NCBI RefSeq assembly: GCF_004216855.1
Contig: NZ_SGXT01000013.1
Span: 372,001-436,000 of the forward strand
From: Microcella alkaliphila
Lineage (GTDB): Bacteria > Actinomycetota > Actinomycetes > Actinomycetales > Microbacteriaceae
Length of the DNA stretch: 64,000 nucleotides
Direction of reading: 5' to 3'
The notes under the pieces are model-generated. The model was not told the origin of the DNA. It searched no databases and worked only from the letters and a program-made list of their open reading frames with translations. Positions within the stretch are counted from its first letter, which is position 1; each line of letters begins with the position of its first letter. The position numbers and the translations under genes are program-made. This document shows, in pieces, positions 49,944-59,650 of the stretch.

Positions 49944-51542
49944 ATGCTGAAGCGAATGATTTCCGACGGTGTGACGCCGGGCGACGAGACCGCCCCCGGC
50001 ATGAGCGAGGCTCCCGTCGACCACGGGGCCGACGCTGTTGCGCGCGTTCTCGCGAATGCCGACAGCGCCGCACGCCGCGTCAGCATCCGCGAGGGGCGGG
50101 CGACGGCCCTGCAACAGCAGAGCGACTACCTCGACGATCGGGATGGCGACCAATTCGACCGGGAAGACCGCGCGGCGCTCAGGCGGGTGCGGGGGCTCTC
50201 GACAGAGCTTGACGACGTCACCGAGGTCGAGTACCGGCAGCTGCGTCTGGAAAACGTCGTCTTGATCGGCGTGTACTCCCACGGTTCGCTCGAGGACGCC
50301 GAGAACTCGCTGCGGGAGCTTGCTGCGCTCGCCGAGACCGCCGGCGCCGTTGTGCTCGACGGCCTGCTTCAGCGTCGCCCACACCCCGACCCGAGCACGT
50401 ATCTCGGCAAGGGCAAGGCGGCAGAGCTGGCGTTGATCGTGGCTGAGCTGGGCGCCGACACGGTCGTCGCCGACACCGAGCTCGCGCCCAGCCAGCGCCG
50501 CGCCCTGGAAGACGTGGTGAAGGTGAAGGTCATCGACCGCACCGCCGTCATTCTCGACATCTTCAGCCAGCACGCGAAGAGTCGAGAGGGCAAGGCGCAG
50601 GTGGAGCTCGCGCAGCTCGAGTACTTGCTTCCGCGCTTGCGCGGGTGGGGTGACTCGATGTCACGCCAGGCCGGTGGCCAGGTGGGCGCCGGGGGCGCCG
50701 GTATGGGCTCGCGTGGTCCCGGTGAGACGAAGATCGAACTCGACCGTCGACGCATCAACACGCGCATGGCGAAGCTGCGGCGCCAGATCAAGGGCTTCGC
50801 TCCGGCCCGGGCGGCCAAGCGCGCGAATCGCGACCGGTACTCGGTGCCGAGCGTCGCGATCGCCGGCTACACGAACGCGGGCAAGTCGAGTCTGTTGAAC
50901 CGCATTACGCGGGCAGGCGTCCTCGTCGAGAACGCCCTGTTCGCGACGCTCGACGCGACGGTGCGCAAATCGTCCACGCCGGACGGCCGCCCGTTCACCC
51001 TCGTCGACACGGTCGGCTTCGTGCGCAACCTTCCGCATCAGCTGGTCGAGGCGTTCCGCTCGACCCTGGAAGAGGTGGGCGAGGCTGACGTGATCGTCCA
51101 CGTGGTCGATGGCGCGCATCCCGACCCGGCGGCGCAGTTGGCGACCGTCCGCGACGTGATCGGCAGCGTCGACGCTCGCGACATTCCCGAGATCGTGGCG
51201 TTCAACAAGTGCGACCTGATTGACGAGGATGCGCGGCTGCTGTTGCGCGGTCTCGAGCCGACGGCGGTCTTCGTTTCCGCGAAGACGGGTGAGGGCATCG
51301 ACGAGTTGCGCGCCCGCATCGGCGACGTGCTGCCCGACCCCGACGTCGAGGTTGTCGTCGTCGTGCCGTATGACCGGGGCGAGCTGGTCGCGCTGCTGCA
51401 TGAGCGCGGCCGCATCCTGTCGACCGAGTACGAGGAGGGCGGCACGCGCGTGCACGCCTTCGTGTCGCCTCAGCACGAGGCGCAACTTGCCGAGTTTGTG
51501 GTCGCGGACGCGACCGCTGCTCCGCCGCCGAACGGTTCCTAG
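49944..51542 (+). CDS. hflX: GTPase HflX
   Basis: 532 residues. Ribosome-associated GTPase that splits stalled ribosomes. N-terminal HflX domain ([54 protein letters not shown], then the Gly-rich loop [25 protein letters not shown]), coiled-coil helices, and the G domain with G1 [10 protein letters not shown]3 [13 protein letters not shown] and G4 NKCD. A disordered N-terminal extension of about 70 residues precedes the domain. ATG 49944 or 49956 are possible starts. Its stop overlaps the convergent lexA stop by four bases. Confidence 0.95.
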   Translation: MLKRMISDGVTPGDETAPGMSEAPVDHGADAVARVLANADSAARRVSIREGRATALQQQSDYLDDRDGDQFDREDRAALRRVRGLSTELDDVTEVEYRQLRLENVVLIGVYSHGSLEDAENSLRELAALAETAGAVVLDGLLQRRPHPDPSTYLGKGKAAELALIVAELGADTVVADTELAPSQRRALEDVVKVKVIDRTAVILDIFSQHAKSREGKAQVELAQLEYLLPRLRGWGDSMSRQAGGQVGAGGAGMGSRGPGETKIELDRRRINTRMAKLRRQIKGFAPARAAKRANRDRYSVPSVAIAGYTNAGKSSLLNRITRAGVLVENALFATLDATVRKSSTPDGRPFTLVDTVGFVRNLPHQLVEAFRSTLEEVGEADVIVHVVDGAHPDPAAQLATVRDVIGSVDARDIPEIVAFNKCDLIDEDARLLLRGLEPTAVFVSAKTGEGIDELRARIGDVLPDPDVEVVVVVPYDRGELVALLHERGRILSTEYEEGGTRVHAFVSPQHEAQLAEFVVADATAAPPPNGS

Positions 51543-52216
51543 ACCGAGCGCAGCACCGCGACGACCTTGCCGAGCACCTCGGCGTGGTCGCCGAGGATCG
51601 GCTCGTACGCCGTATTGCGCGGCAACAGCCACGTGTGACCGTCGCGCTGACGGAACACCTTGACCGTGGCCTCGCCGTCGAGCATCGCCGCGACGATCTC
51701 GCCGTTCTCTGCCGTCTGCTGGCGTCGTACGACCACGAGGTCGCCATCGCAGATGGCGGCGTCGATCATCGAGTCTCCGACGACGGTCAGCATGAACAGT
51801 TCGCCGTTGCCCACGAGCGTGCGGGGGAGTGGCACGACTTCTTCCACCATCTGATCCGCCGTGATCGGGATGCCCGCCGCGATGCGACCGACCAGCGGCA
51901 CCATGGCCGCATCGGCAACCTGGGGAGCATCGGGATCGGGATGCTCGGACGCGGACGGCTCGAGGTCGATGAGAACCTCCATCGCTCGCGGACGATTGGG
52001 GTCGCGCCGCAGGTAGCCGCTCAGTTCGAGCTGCCCCAGCTGGTGCGCGACGCTCGAGAGCGACGACAGGCCGACGGCCTCGCCGATCTCACGCATGCTC
52101 GGCGGGTAGCCGCGCTGGGCGATTGACGCCTGGATCGCTCGCAGGATTGCCTGCTGCTTGTCGCTCAGCGTGGTGCGGCGACGGGTGCCGCTGCTGCTCG
52201 CGGTGCCTTCAGCCAT
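51539..52216 (-). CDS. lexA: LexA repressor
   Basis: 225 residues. Winged-helix DNA-binding domain at about 16-82 ([48 protein letters not shown]), linker, and S24 autoprotease domain: cleavage site Ala114-Gly115 in GRIAAGIP, catalytic Ser149 in GDSM and Lys186 in ATVKVF. It represses SOS genes until cut with RecA help. Three SOS-like boxes lie in its divergent gap with the LysM gene, so it is probably autoregulated. Confidence 0.97.
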   Translation of the reverse strand: MAEGTASSSGTRRRTTLSDKQQAILRAIQASIAQRGYPPSMREIGEAVGLSSLSSVAHQLGQLELSGYLRRDPNRPRAMEVLIDLEPSASEHPDPDAPQVADAAMVPLVGRIAAGIPITADQMVEEVVPLPRTLVGNGELFMLTVVGDSMIDAAICDGDLVVVRRQQTAENGEIVAAMLDGEATVKVFRQRDGHTWLLPRNTAYEPILGDHAEVLGKVVAVLRSV

Positions 52217-52316
52217 GGGGTTCCCTCGCTCGTCGTGGGTCGCCGCGTGGGCGATGTCGGTGGTCGGTGGTCGACTGTCCGTGGTGTCGAAACTCTATCC
52301 AGCAAAACCGTCGCAA

Positions 52317-52332
52317 TCAAACATCTGTTCGA
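52317..52332. promoter_or_regulatory. SOS box, lexA-proximal
   Basis: TCAAACATCTGTTCGA, one mismatch to TCGAAC-N4-GTTCGA, about 100 bp upstream of lexA. Confidence 0.82.
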
Positions 52333-52371
52333 GCGTGTCGGTGGTTCCGGTCACAATTTCGGCAGAAACAC

Positions 52372-52403
52372 TTGAACTCGCGTTCGATCGAATGTATGTT
52401 CGG
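52372..52403. promoter_or_regulatory. Two abutting SOS-like boxes, LysM-gene side
   Basis: TTGAACTCGCGTTCGA (52372-52387, one mismatch) is followed without a gap by TCGAATGTATGTTCGG (52388-52403, two mismatches). Tandem boxes usually mean tight repression. They lie about 100 bp upstream of the LysM gene. Confidence 0.78.
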
Positions 52404-52445
52404 AACACGGGTTCGCATCGCCCCTCCCGGCCGAGGGGCGATGCA

Positions 52446-52472
52446 CCTCCGGCGGACCCCCGCCGCCGGAGG
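52446..52472 (+). promoter_or_regulatory. 10-bp perfect hairpin in the LysM-gene leader
   Basis: CCTCCGGCGG (52446-52455) pairs with CCGCCGGAGG (52463-52472) over a 7-base loop; the GAGGAG site starts about 15 bases later. Possible mRNA-level control of a toxic division inhibitor. Confidence 0.5.
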
Positions 52473-52499
52473 CCCGATCCCTTACACGAGGAGCCCACG

Positions 52500-52874
52500 A
52501 TGACCACGATCGACGCAGGTGCTTTCCCCACCATCGTTCGCAGCGCTGACGCCTCATCCGCTCCCGTCGCCACCCGTCTGCGTCTGACGCGGCGCGGGCG
52601 CGCCGTCATCACGACGCTGGTCACCGCGCCAATCGTCGCTCTCGTCGTAGCGCTCGCCCTCTCCGGCGGCGAGGCGACCGCAACCTCCGGCGACGTAGAG
52701 CTGCCCGTCGTGACCGTCGAGGCCGGTCAGACCCTGTGGCAGCTTGCCGAATCCGTGGCACCCGGCGCCAACCCCGCCGACCTGGTTGCCGACATCATCA
52801 CCCTGAACGGGCTCGACTCGGCGGCGGTCATGCCGGGTCAGACGCTACTTCTTCCCGAGCGTTACCTCGACTAA
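52500..52874 (+). CDS. LysM-domain membrane protein, probable SOS cell-division inhibitor
   Basis: 124 residues: a 30-residue basic cytoplasmic tail, one membrane helix (about 35-57) and an extracytoplasmic LysM domain (about 70-118) with VEAGQTLWQLAESVAPGANPADLVADIITLNGL ... PGQTLLLPERY. A LysM gene divergent from lexA is the hallmark of SOS-induced division suppressors: YneA in Bacillus, DivS in Corynebacterium, Rv2719c/ChiZ in Mycobacterium. Tandem LexA boxes in its promoter agree. GAGGAG precedes the ATG. Function is inferred from context and architecture. Confidence 0.85.
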   Translation: MTTIDAGAFPTIVRSADASSAPVATRLRLTRRGRAVITTLVTAPIVALVVALALSGGEATATSGDVELPVVTVEAGQTLWQLAESVAPGANPADLVADIITLNGLDSAAVMPGQTLLLPERYLD

Positions 52875-52881
52875 GCCGCCC

Positions 52882-52887
52882 TACGAT
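52882..52887 (+). promoter_or_regulatory. Candidate -10 (TACGAT) of hisC
   Basis: Ends six bases before GTG 52894, only seven bases after the LysM-gene stop; no Shine-Dalgarno. Confidence 0.4.
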
Positions 52888-52893
52888 GGGCAC

Positions 52894-53985
52894 GTGACTC
52901 GGCTCGACGACCTGCCTATCCGCGACGACCTGCGCGGGGCGACACCATACGGTGCTCCCCAGCGGCCCGTCCGCATTCAACTCAACGTCAACGAGAACAC
53001 GCATCCCGTGCCCGAGGCGGTCGTCGCCCACGTGACGGCGGCCGCCGAGCGCGCTGTTCGCGGCGTCAACCGCTACCCCGACCGCGAGTTCACGGAGCTT
53101 CGCGAGCACCTCGCCTCCTACCTGAGTGCTGCGGAGCCGGCCGATCCGGTCACGCCCGACCAGGTATGGGCGGCCAATGGCTCGAACGAGGTCATTCAGC
53201 ACATGCTGCAAGCGTTCGGCGGCCCGGGGCGCCGCATGCTCGGGTTCCCGCCCACGTACTCGATGCACTCGATCATCGCCGCAGGCACTGGAACGGAGTG
53301 GATCACGGCCGAGCGCGACGCTGACTTCCGAATCAGCCCCGAGACGGTGCGGTCTGCGATCGAGCGAGCACAACCCGACATTGTCGTGCTGTGCGCCCCC
53401 AACAACCCGACGGGCACCCCCCTCGGGCTCGAGACCATTGAGGCCGCCTACGCCGCGACGACCGGCATCTTGCTTGTTGACGAGGCGTACGCCGAATTCA
53501 TGCCCGAGGGACACCGGTCGGCGCTGTCCCTGCTGCCCGGCCGTCCTCGCCTGGCCGTGTCCCGCACGATGAGTAAGGCGTTCGCATTCGCGGGAGCACG
53601 CCTGGGCTACCTCGCCGCCGATCCCGCCCTGATCGACGCCCTCCGGCTCGTGCGGTTGCCGTACCACCTGTCGGCGATCACGCAGGCGGCGGCGGTCGCC
53701 GCTCTGCAGCAGGCGCCGACGATGCTCGCGACGGTCGACGCGATTCGCACCCAGCGAGACCGACTGCTGGCCGAGCTGCCCGCACTCGGCTACGCCCCGC
53801 ATGACAGCTGGGCGAACTTCGTGCTGTTCGGCGGCGTCGACGATCCGGCCGCGACGTTCCACTACCTGCTCGAGCGCGACATCCTTATCCGCGATGTCGG
53901 GCTCGCCGGCCACCTGCGGGTCACCGCCGGCACTGAGGCCGAGACCAGTGAGTTCCTCGAGGTGCTCGGTAGGATGCCCAGGTGA
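52894..53985 (+). CDS. hisC: Histidinol-phosphate aminotransferase
   Basis: 363 residues. PLP-dependent class I/II aminotransferase. [14 protein letters not shown] and [18 protein letters not shown] are the N-terminal HisC blocks; [16 protein letters not shown] binds the cofactor phosphate; PNNPTG is conserved; the PLP Lys is Lys228 in [19 protein letters not shown] start. First gene of hisC-hisB-hisH-hisA; hisD, often upstream in actinobacteria, is not here, and lexA with the LysM gene lies in its place. Confidence 0.95.
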   Translation: MTRLDDLPIRDDLRGATPYGAPQRPVRIQLNVNENTHPVPEAVVAHVTAAAERAVRGVNRYPDREFTELREHLASYLSAAEPADPVTPDQVWAANGSNEVIQHMLQAFGGPGRRMLGFPPTYSMHSIIAAGTGTEWITAERDADFRISPETVRSAIERAQPDIVVLCAPNNPTGTPLGLETIEAAYAATTGILLVDEAYAEFMPEGHRSALSLLPGRPRLAVSRTMSKAFAFAGARLGYLAADPALIDALRLVRLPYHLSAITQAAAVAALQQAPTMLATVDAIRTQRDRLLAELPALGYAPHDSWANFVLFGGVDDPAATFHYLLERDILIRDVGLAGHLRVTAGTEAETSEFLEVLGRMPR

Positions 53986-54587
53986 CCAGCCCCCGCACCG
54001 CCGACCTTCGCCGCGAGACGAGCGAGTCGAGCATCCGCCTGTCCCTCGATCTCGACGGCACGGGCCGTTCCTCGATCGACACGACGGTGCCGTTCTTCAC
54101 CCACATGTTGACGGCTTTTGCGAAGCACGCCCTCGTCGACCTCGATGTGTCCGCCCACGGCGACACGGACATCGACGTGCACCACACGGTCGAAGACACG
54201 GGAATCGTGCTCGGCCAGGCCATCGCGAGCGCGCTCGGCGACAAGTCGGGCATCGCCCGCTTCGGCGACGCCCACGTGCCGCTCGATGAGGCGCTCGCGC
54301 GCGCCGTCGTCGACGTCTCGGGGCGCCCCTACCTCGTTCACTCGGGCGAGCCCGAGGGCTTTGAGCACCACCTCATCGGCGGCCACTTCACTGGCTCCAT
54401 GGTGCGCCACGTGTTTGAAGCGATCACCTTCCACGCGGGCCTGTCGGTGCACCTCACCGTGCTCGCCGGTCGCGACCCGCACCACATCGCCGAGGCGCAG
54501 TTCAAGGCCTTCGCTCGCGCGTTCCGGAAGGCCGTGGAGCCAGACGCACGCGTGTCGGGTATCCCATCGACCAAGGGTGCGCTCTGA
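53982..54587 (+). CDS. hisB: Imidazoleglycerol-phosphate dehydratase
   Basis: 201 residues, monofunctional HisB. Manganese enzyme with the two His-rich signatures: [37 protein letters not shown] and [34 protein letters not shown] start overlaps the hisC stop (GTGA). The stop codon TGA at 54585 is part of CTGA, where hisH appears to begin. Confidence 0.96.
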   Translation: MTSPRTADLRRETSESSIRLSLDLDGTGRSSIDTTVPFFTHMLTAFAKHALVDLDVSAHGDTDIDVHHTVEDTGIVLGQAIASALGDKSGIARFGDAHVPLDEALARAVVDVSGRPYLVHSGEPEGFEHHLIGGHFTGSMVRHVFEAITFHAGLSVHLTVLAGRDPHHIAEAQFKAFARAFRKAVEPDARVSGIPSTKGAL

Positions 54588-55231
54588 ACGCGTCCGGCGC
54601 CGCGCCCACCGTCGCGCTGCTCGACTACGGCTCGGGCAACGTGCACTCGGCGGCGAAGGCGATGGAGGCGGCCGGCGCACGCGTGCGGCTCACGGCCGAT
54701 CGCTCTGCAGTCATGGCGGCTGACGGCCTTCTCGTCCCGGGTGTGGGCGCCTTTCACGCCGTCATGACGGCCCTGAGGGCCGTGCGCGGCGACGAGCTCA
54801 TCGATCGGCGACTCGCGGGCGGGCGACCGGTTCTCGGCATCTGTGTCGGCATGCAGATCATGTTCGACCGCGGCGTCGAGCGCGGCACGACCTCGGAGGG
54901 GCTCGGCGAGTGGCCGGGCACGGTGCGTGAACTGACCGCGCCGGTTTTGCCGCACATGGGGTGGAGCCCGATCGACGCGCCCGCTGAGTCGCGACTGTTC
55001 GCGGGCCTGCACGACGAACGCTTCTACTTCGTGCACTCGTACGCGGCAACGGAATGGACGCTCGAGGTGACGAATCCGGCGATCACCGCCCCGTCGGTGA
55101 CGTGGGCTGAGCACGGCGAACGCTTCGTCGCGGCAGTCGAGAACGGCCCGTTGGCGGCCACACAATTCCACCCCGAGAAGTCGGGCGCGGCGGGTCTCGC
55201 CCTCTTGCGCAACTGGGTGCAGGCGCTCTAG
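54584..55231 (+). CDS. hisH: Imidazole glycerol phosphate synthase subunit HisH, probable CTG start
   Basis: 215 residues. Glutaminase subunit that feeds ammonia to HisF. Nucleophile Cys87 in GICVGMQ, with His196 and Glu198 in QFHPEKS completing the triad. The first strand and loop, [15 protein letters not shown], are required by the fold and lie upstream of the first GTG (54641). The only in-frame start that keeps them is CTG 54584, in a 4-base CTGA overlap with hisB, exactly where sister genes use GTGA or ATGA. hisF is not in this window. Confidence 0.92.
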   Translation: MNASGAAPTVALLDYGSGNVHSAAKAMEAAGARVRLTADRSAVMAADGLLVPGVGAFHAVMTALRAVRGDELIDRRLAGGRPVLGICVGMQIMFDRGVERGTTSEGLGEWPGTVRELTAPVLPHMGWSPIDAPAESRLFAGLHDERFYFVHSYAATEWTLEVTNPAITAPSVTWAEHGERFVAAVENGPLAATQFHPEKSGAAGLALLRNWVQAL

Positions 55232-55316
55232 CTGGATTTTGCCCCGGGGGCCGAGGGGTAGGCTCGTGTGCTGGCCGTGAGCCCCAATACGTTTGTACCC
55301 AGCGAGAAAGTTTCTG

Positions 55317-56066
55317 ATGAGCGAGTTCTCCCGCGTTCCCCACCTCACGTTGCTGCCGGCGGTCGACGTCGCCGACGGCAAGGCCGTTCGACTCACCCAG
55401 GGTGAGGCGGGCACGGAGGAGAGCTTCGGTGATCCGATCGACGCGGCGCACGAGTGGGCTGACCAGGGTGCCGAGTGGATCCACCTCGTCGACCTCGATG
55501 CCGCCTTCGGCCGCGGTAGCAACCGCTCGATCATCAAGAAGGTCGTCAAGTCGACGCCCAAGCGGGTCAACATCGAGCTCTCCGGCGGCATTCGCGACGA
55601 CGCGAGCCTCGAGGCCGCGCTCGCGACCGGTGCCAAGCGCATCAATCTCGGCACGGCGGCGCTCGAGAACCCGGAGTGGGCCGCCCACGTGATCGCCGAA
55701 TATGGCGAGGCGATTGCGGTCGGCCTCGACGTGCGCGGCACGACGCTCGCCGCCCGCGGCTGGACGGAAGAGGGCGGCGACCTGTGGAGCGTCCTGGAGC
55801 GCCTCGAAGAGGCGGGATGCGCGCGCTACGTGGTCACGGACGTCACGAAGGACGGAACGCTGAAGGGGCCAAATCTCGACCTCTTGCGCGCCGTGATGGA
55901 ACGAACGAATCGGCCCGTGATCGCCTCTGGTGGCGTGGCTACCCTTGACGACATCGCCGCACTGCGCGAGCTCGTGCCGCTGGGTCTCGAGGGCGCGATC
56001 GTCGGCAAGGCGCTGTATGCCGGGGCGTTCACGCTCCCTGAGGCCCTCGACGTCGCCGGACGCTGA
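55317..56066 (+). CDS. hisA: HisA / PriA phosphoribosyl isomerase
   Basis: 249 residues, (beta-alpha)8 barrel. Isomerises ProFAR; in actinobacteria lacking trpF the same enzyme (PriA) also serves tryptophan synthesis. Catalytic Asp17 in [14 protein letters not shown] and Asp175 in [23 protein letters not shown] and [11 protein letters not shown] bind phosphate. The strongly charged [18 protein letters not shown] loop is PriA-like. TAGGCT at 55259-55264 suggests its own promoter in the 85-base gap after hisH. Confidence 0.94.
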   Translation: MSEFSRVPHLTLLPAVDVADGKAVRLTQGEAGTEESFGDPIDAAHEWADQGAEWIHLVDLDAAFGRGSNRSIIKKVVKSTPKRVNIELSGGIRDDASLEAALATGAKRINLGTAALENPEWAAHVIAEYGEAIAVGLDVRGTTLAARGWTEEGGDLWSVLERLEEAGCARYVVTDVTKDGTLKGPNLDLLRAVMERTNRPVIASGGVATLDDIAALRELVPLGLEGAIVGKALYAGAFTLPEALDVAGR

Positions 56067-56070
56067 TCTC

Positions 56071-56835
56071 GTGGCGCTTGGTCTGGCCGACTCGGCCGGT
56101 CAGCCCTGGAAGGGTCGCTCGTTCGAACCGAACCCCAACGCCGCCGATGACGGTACAGCACCCGCGGCTTTCCTCGAGGCGCACGCCGCGTTTCGCGCGG
56201 GCGAGGCGACCATCGTCGATCTCGTGGAGACCATCCGTCGCTGCCGCTTCTTAATTCCGCTGGTGGCGGTCGCGGGGGAGACGGGGCTCGGCCCCGACGG
56301 TCAGCTGATCGACAAGTCGCAGGAGCTGTCGATCATCACGGTCGAGGGCCCCGATGGCCGCCCGGTGCTTCCGGTCTTCTCGTCGACCGCCGCGATGGCG
56401 GCGTGGCGCGCTGACGCCCGACCCGTCCCGGCCGATGCGGTGCGAGTGGCGCTGGCCGCGGCGTCCGAGAACACCGACCGCGTTGTGATCGATCCCCGGT
56501 CCGAGACGCTTGTCGTCTTGCCGAGACCGGCGGTCTGGGCCGTCGCGCAGTCACGGCCGTGGGTGCCCGCCGTCGACGACGACGAGGTCGTGGAGGCGCT
56601 GTCGAGACCGGCGAACGAGCATCCCGTCATCTGGGCGGTGTCCGTCGTGCCCGGCGACCCGCGGGCGACCGGTGCGGGGCCCGAAGTGGTCGTGCGTGTG
56701 GCGCACAATCCCGATACGCAGCCCGAGGAGGTGCGCGCCGCGTTGTCGGCGATCGGGGCGGCGTGGGCGTCCGATCCCACCGTCGCCGAGCGCGTCGACT
56801 CCATCAGCATTCAGCCGATCGCCGCGCCGCGGTAG
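56071..56835 (+). CDS. SseB family protein
   Basis: 254 residues from GTG 56071, four bases after hisA. The N-terminal SseB domain includes FLEAHAAFRAGEATIVDLVETIRRCRFLIPLVAVAGETG ... KSQELSIITVEGPDGRPVLPVFSSTAAMAAW, and the C-terminal part (AVSVVPGDPRATGAGPEVVVRVAHN) matches its SseB_C-like extension. Function in actinobacteria is unknown; it is commonly found between hisA and infC. Confidence 0.87.
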   Translation: MALGLADSAGQPWKGRSFEPNPNAADDGTAPAAFLEAHAAFRAGEATIVDLVETIRRCRFLIPLVAVAGETGLGPDGQLIDKSQELSIITVEGPDGRPVLPVFSSTAAMAAWRADARPVPADAVRVALAAASENTDRVVIDPRSETLVVLPRPAVWAVAQSRPWVPAVDDDEVVEALSRPANEHPVIWAVSVVPGDPRATGAGPEVVVRVAHNPDTQPEEVRAALSAIGAAWASDPTVAERVDSISIQPIAAPR

Positions 56836-56866
56836 TCAGCGAACGTCGATCGTCACCGGGCTGCGA

Positions 56867-57190
56867 TCAGGCGACCGGGCCGGTCCACTTCTCGCCCGGC
56901 CCCTTGCCGGGAGCGTCGGGGAAGGCCGAGGCCTCGCGGAAGGCGAGCTGTACCGAACGCAGGCCGTCCCGTAGCGGTCGGGCGTGGTGGTCACCGAGTT
57001 CGGGGGCGGCGGCGGTGACGAGGCCGGCGAGCGCATTGATCAGCGACCGAGCCTCAGCGAGGTCGATCTCGTTCTCGCCGTTCTCCGACAGGCCGCACTT
57101 CACGGCGGCGGCGCTCAAGAGGTGAACGCACGCGGCGTTGATGATCTCAACGGCCGGCACCTCGGCGATGTCGCGGGCGGCGGTGTCCAT
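56867..57190 (-). CDS. DUF1844 domain protein
   Basis: 107 residues, helical. The DUF1844 core is EIINAACVHLLSAAAVKCGL ... NEIDLAEARSLINALAGLVTAAAPELGDHHARPLRDGLRSVQLAFREA. This protein family lies next to infC in most actinobacteria; function unknown. Divergent from the infC operon, with about 250 bases of shared upstream DNA that forms the infC leader. Confidence 0.88.
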   Translation of the reverse strand: MDTAARDIAEVPAVEIINAACVHLLSAAAVKCGLSENGENEIDLAEARSLINALAGLVTAAAPELGDHHARPLRDGLRSVQLAFREASAFPDAPGKGPGEKWTGPVA

Positions 57191-57387
57191 GATGACCTCG
57201 TTCTGCTATTCTTGGGCGGGCTCCGGGGCCGTTTCCCCGGTACGAAAGTGGAGTTCGCTCCCACCCGCGCTTGACCGCACTTAGGTTACCGGGTCGCAAT
57301 GCCTCCCTCGGCCAGGTCATTCTGCCGAGAGTTAGGGGCTACCGCGGCCGTGCGCGCCGTGGAAACGTCACTCCTCGATCGGGTCCA

Positions 57388-57402
57388 CCGAGACCGTCTC
57401 GG
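57388..57402 (+). promoter_or_regulatory. Hairpin in the infC leader
   Basis: CCGAGAC (57388-57394), C, GTCTCGG (57396-57402): perfect 7-bp arms about 40 bases upstream of infC. Another stem, CCGGGG/CCCCGG, lies near 57220-57240. infC-rpmI-rplT leaders are targets of L20 autoregulation in firmicutes; a counterpart here is possible but not shown. Confidence 0.4.
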
Positions 57403-57441
57403 CTGGGTTGCCAGCAGTTCTGACACGTCAGAGGAGTCGCC

Positions 57442-58032
<591 letters not shown>

Positions 58033-58096
58033 TCACCGCCCCACATCTGACCGCCCGCGAGGGCGCGTGCAGCACCCGCAACGAAACGAGGAAAAG

Positions 58097-58294
58097 ATGC
58101 CCAAGCAGAAGACCCACTCCGGGGCGAAGAAGCGCTTCAAGACCACCGGCAGCGGCAAGGTCATGAAGCAGTCGGCCGGCATGCGTCACAACCTGGAGAA
58201 GAAGTCGAGCGAGCTGACCCGCCGACTGAACCGCGAGCAGGTTCTCGCGCCCCAGGACGCGAAGGTCATCAAGAAGCTCATCGGCGAGAAGTAA
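58097..58294 (+). CDS. rpmI: 50S ribosomal protein L35
   Basis: 65 residues, full length. [22 protein letters not shown] and RREQ-type C-terminus with KKLIGEK are standard for L35. ACGAGGAAAAG precedes the ATG. The frame is open upstream but overlaps infC and is not used. Confidence 0.97.
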   Translation: MPKQKTHSGAKKRFKTTGSGKVMKQSAGMRHNLEKKSSELTRRLNREQVLAPQDAKVIKKLIGEK

Positions 58295-58327
58295 CGCCGA
58301 GACACGACGAAGTAAGGACGAAAGAAG

Positions 58328-58714
58328 ATGGCGAGAGTCAAGCGGGCAGTCAACGCCCACAAGAAGCGTCGGGTCATTCTCGAGCGCGCCGAGGGCTACC
58401 GCGGTCAGCGGTCGCGCCTCTACCGCAAGGCCAAGGAGCAGGTCACCCACTCGCTCGTGTACGCGTACCGCGACCGTCGCGCACGCAAGGGCGAGTTCCG
58501 TCGCCTGTGGATCCAGCGCATCAACGCCGCCGCCCGCCAGAACGGCCTGACCTACAACCGCCTCATCCAGGGCCTCGGCCTCGCCGGTGTCGAGGTTGAC
58601 CGTCGCATGCTGGCCGAGCTGGCCGTCAACGAGCCGGCCACGTTCGCCACGCTCGTCGAGACCGCGAAGAAGGCCCTCCCGGCCGACACCTCGGCCCCGA
58701 AGACGGCCGCGTAA
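58328..58714 (+). CDS. rplT: 50S ribosomal protein L20
   Basis: 128 residues. [69 protein letters not shown] is the standard L20 sequence; it binds 23S rRNA early in assembly. Last gene of the infC operon, followed by a strong hairpin. Confidence 0.98.
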   Translation: MARVKRAVNAHKKRRVILERAEGYRGQRSRLYRKAKEQVTHSLVYAYRDRRARKGEFRRLWIQRINAAARQNGLTYNRLIQGLGLAGVEVDRRMLAELAVNEPATFATLVETAKKALPADTSAPKTAA

Positions 58715-58735
58715 CCCGCACCGCGCATCCTGATC

Positions 58736-58774
58736 GATGGCGCGTCCACCCCGTTTCGGGGAGGGCGCGCCATC
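58736..58774 (+). terminator. Terminator of the infC-rpmI-rplT operon
   Basis: GATGGCGCG-CC-CCCCG pairs with CGGGG-GG-CGCGCCATC around a TTT loop. The 3' side (ATCGCGTTAA) has no T run. Confidence 0.8.
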
Positions 58775-58806
58775 ATCGCGTTAACCGCCTATTCGGTGGC
58801 GATCGC

Positions 58807-58812
58807 TAGCAT
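58807..58812 (+). promoter_or_regulatory. Candidate -10 (TAGCAT) of the rRNA methyltransferase gene
   Basis: Ends six bases before GTG 58819, no Shine-Dalgarno; leaderless start likely. Confidence 0.45.
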
Positions 58813-58818
58813 GAGCGC

Positions 58819-59634
58819 GTGATCGACAACCCGCGTTCGCCCCGCGTGCGCGCGGCGGCGAAACTTGCGAAGAAGAATCAGCGCGCCGAGACCGGCCTGT
58901 TTCTTGTCGAGGGGCCGCAGGCGGTCGCCGAGGCGATCCGCTTCCGCCCCGAGCTCGTCCGTGAGATTTTCGTGACGCCGCAGGCGCGCGATCGCGCGGG
59001 CGCCGTCATGCGGGATGCCCGCGCGGCCGAAGTGCGCGTCGAGATCGTGACCGACGCGGTACTCGACGCGATCGCCGACACGGTGACCCCGCAGGGCATG
59101 GTGGCGGTCTGCGAGACCTTCCCGTCGTCGCTCAAGGCGATAGTCGCATCCGCCCCGCGCCTGGTCGCGGTGCTCGAAGAGGTGCGCGACCCCGGCAATG
59201 CGGGCACGGTGATTCGCGTGGCCGACGCGGCCGGCGCCGACGCCGTCATCTTGACCGGCACGAGCGTCGACCCGTTCAACCCCAAGGCCGTCCGGGCGAC
59301 GACCGGCTCGCTGTTTCACGTGCCGGTGGTGGTCGGGGTCGATCTCGACGAGGCGCTCGACGCGCTGCGGGGGGCGGGCATTCGCGTGCTTGCCGCCGAC
59401 ATCTCGGGTGACGACCTGCTGGCGGCGCGCTCGGAGGGCGACCTGGACGGCGCGACCGCGTGGTTGTTCGGCAACGAGGCCCGCGGCCTCACGACCGAGC
59501 AGTTGACGCGCGCCGATCGCGCCGTGATCGTGCCCATCTACGGCAGCGCCGAGTCGCTGAATCTCGCCACGGCCGCGGCCGTCTGCCTCTACGAGAGCGC
59601 ATTCGCGCAGCGCGCGGCGGCGGGCGACCAGTGA
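58819..59634 (+). CDS. SpoU/TrmH family RNA methyltransferase
   Basis: 271 residues. N-terminal substrate-binding domain (AAKLAKKNQRAETGLFLVEGPQAVAEA) and SPOUT knot domain with VAVLEEVRDPGNAGTVIRVADAAGADAVIL, WLFGNEARGLTTEQLTRAD and VPIYGSAESLNLATAAAVCLYE, the three SpoU motifs that bind SAM. Likely a 2'-O-ribose methyltransferase for rRNA; homologues sit between rplT and pheS in many actinobacteria. Confidence 0.9.
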   Translation: MIDNPRSPRVRAAAKLAKKNQRAETGLFLVEGPQAVAEAIRFRPELVREIFVTPQARDRAGAVMRDARAAEVRVEIVTDAVLDAIADTVTPQGMVAVCETFPSSLKAIVASAPRLVAVLEEVRDPGNAGTVIRVADAAGADAVILTGTSVDPFNPKAVRATTGSLFHVPVVVGVDLDEALDALRGAGIRVLAADISGDDLLAARSEGDLDGATAWLFGNEARGLTTEQLTRADRAVIVPIYGSAESLNLATAAAVCLYESAFAQRAAAGDQ

Positions 59635-59650
59635 CCCCGCGGGGTGCGCG

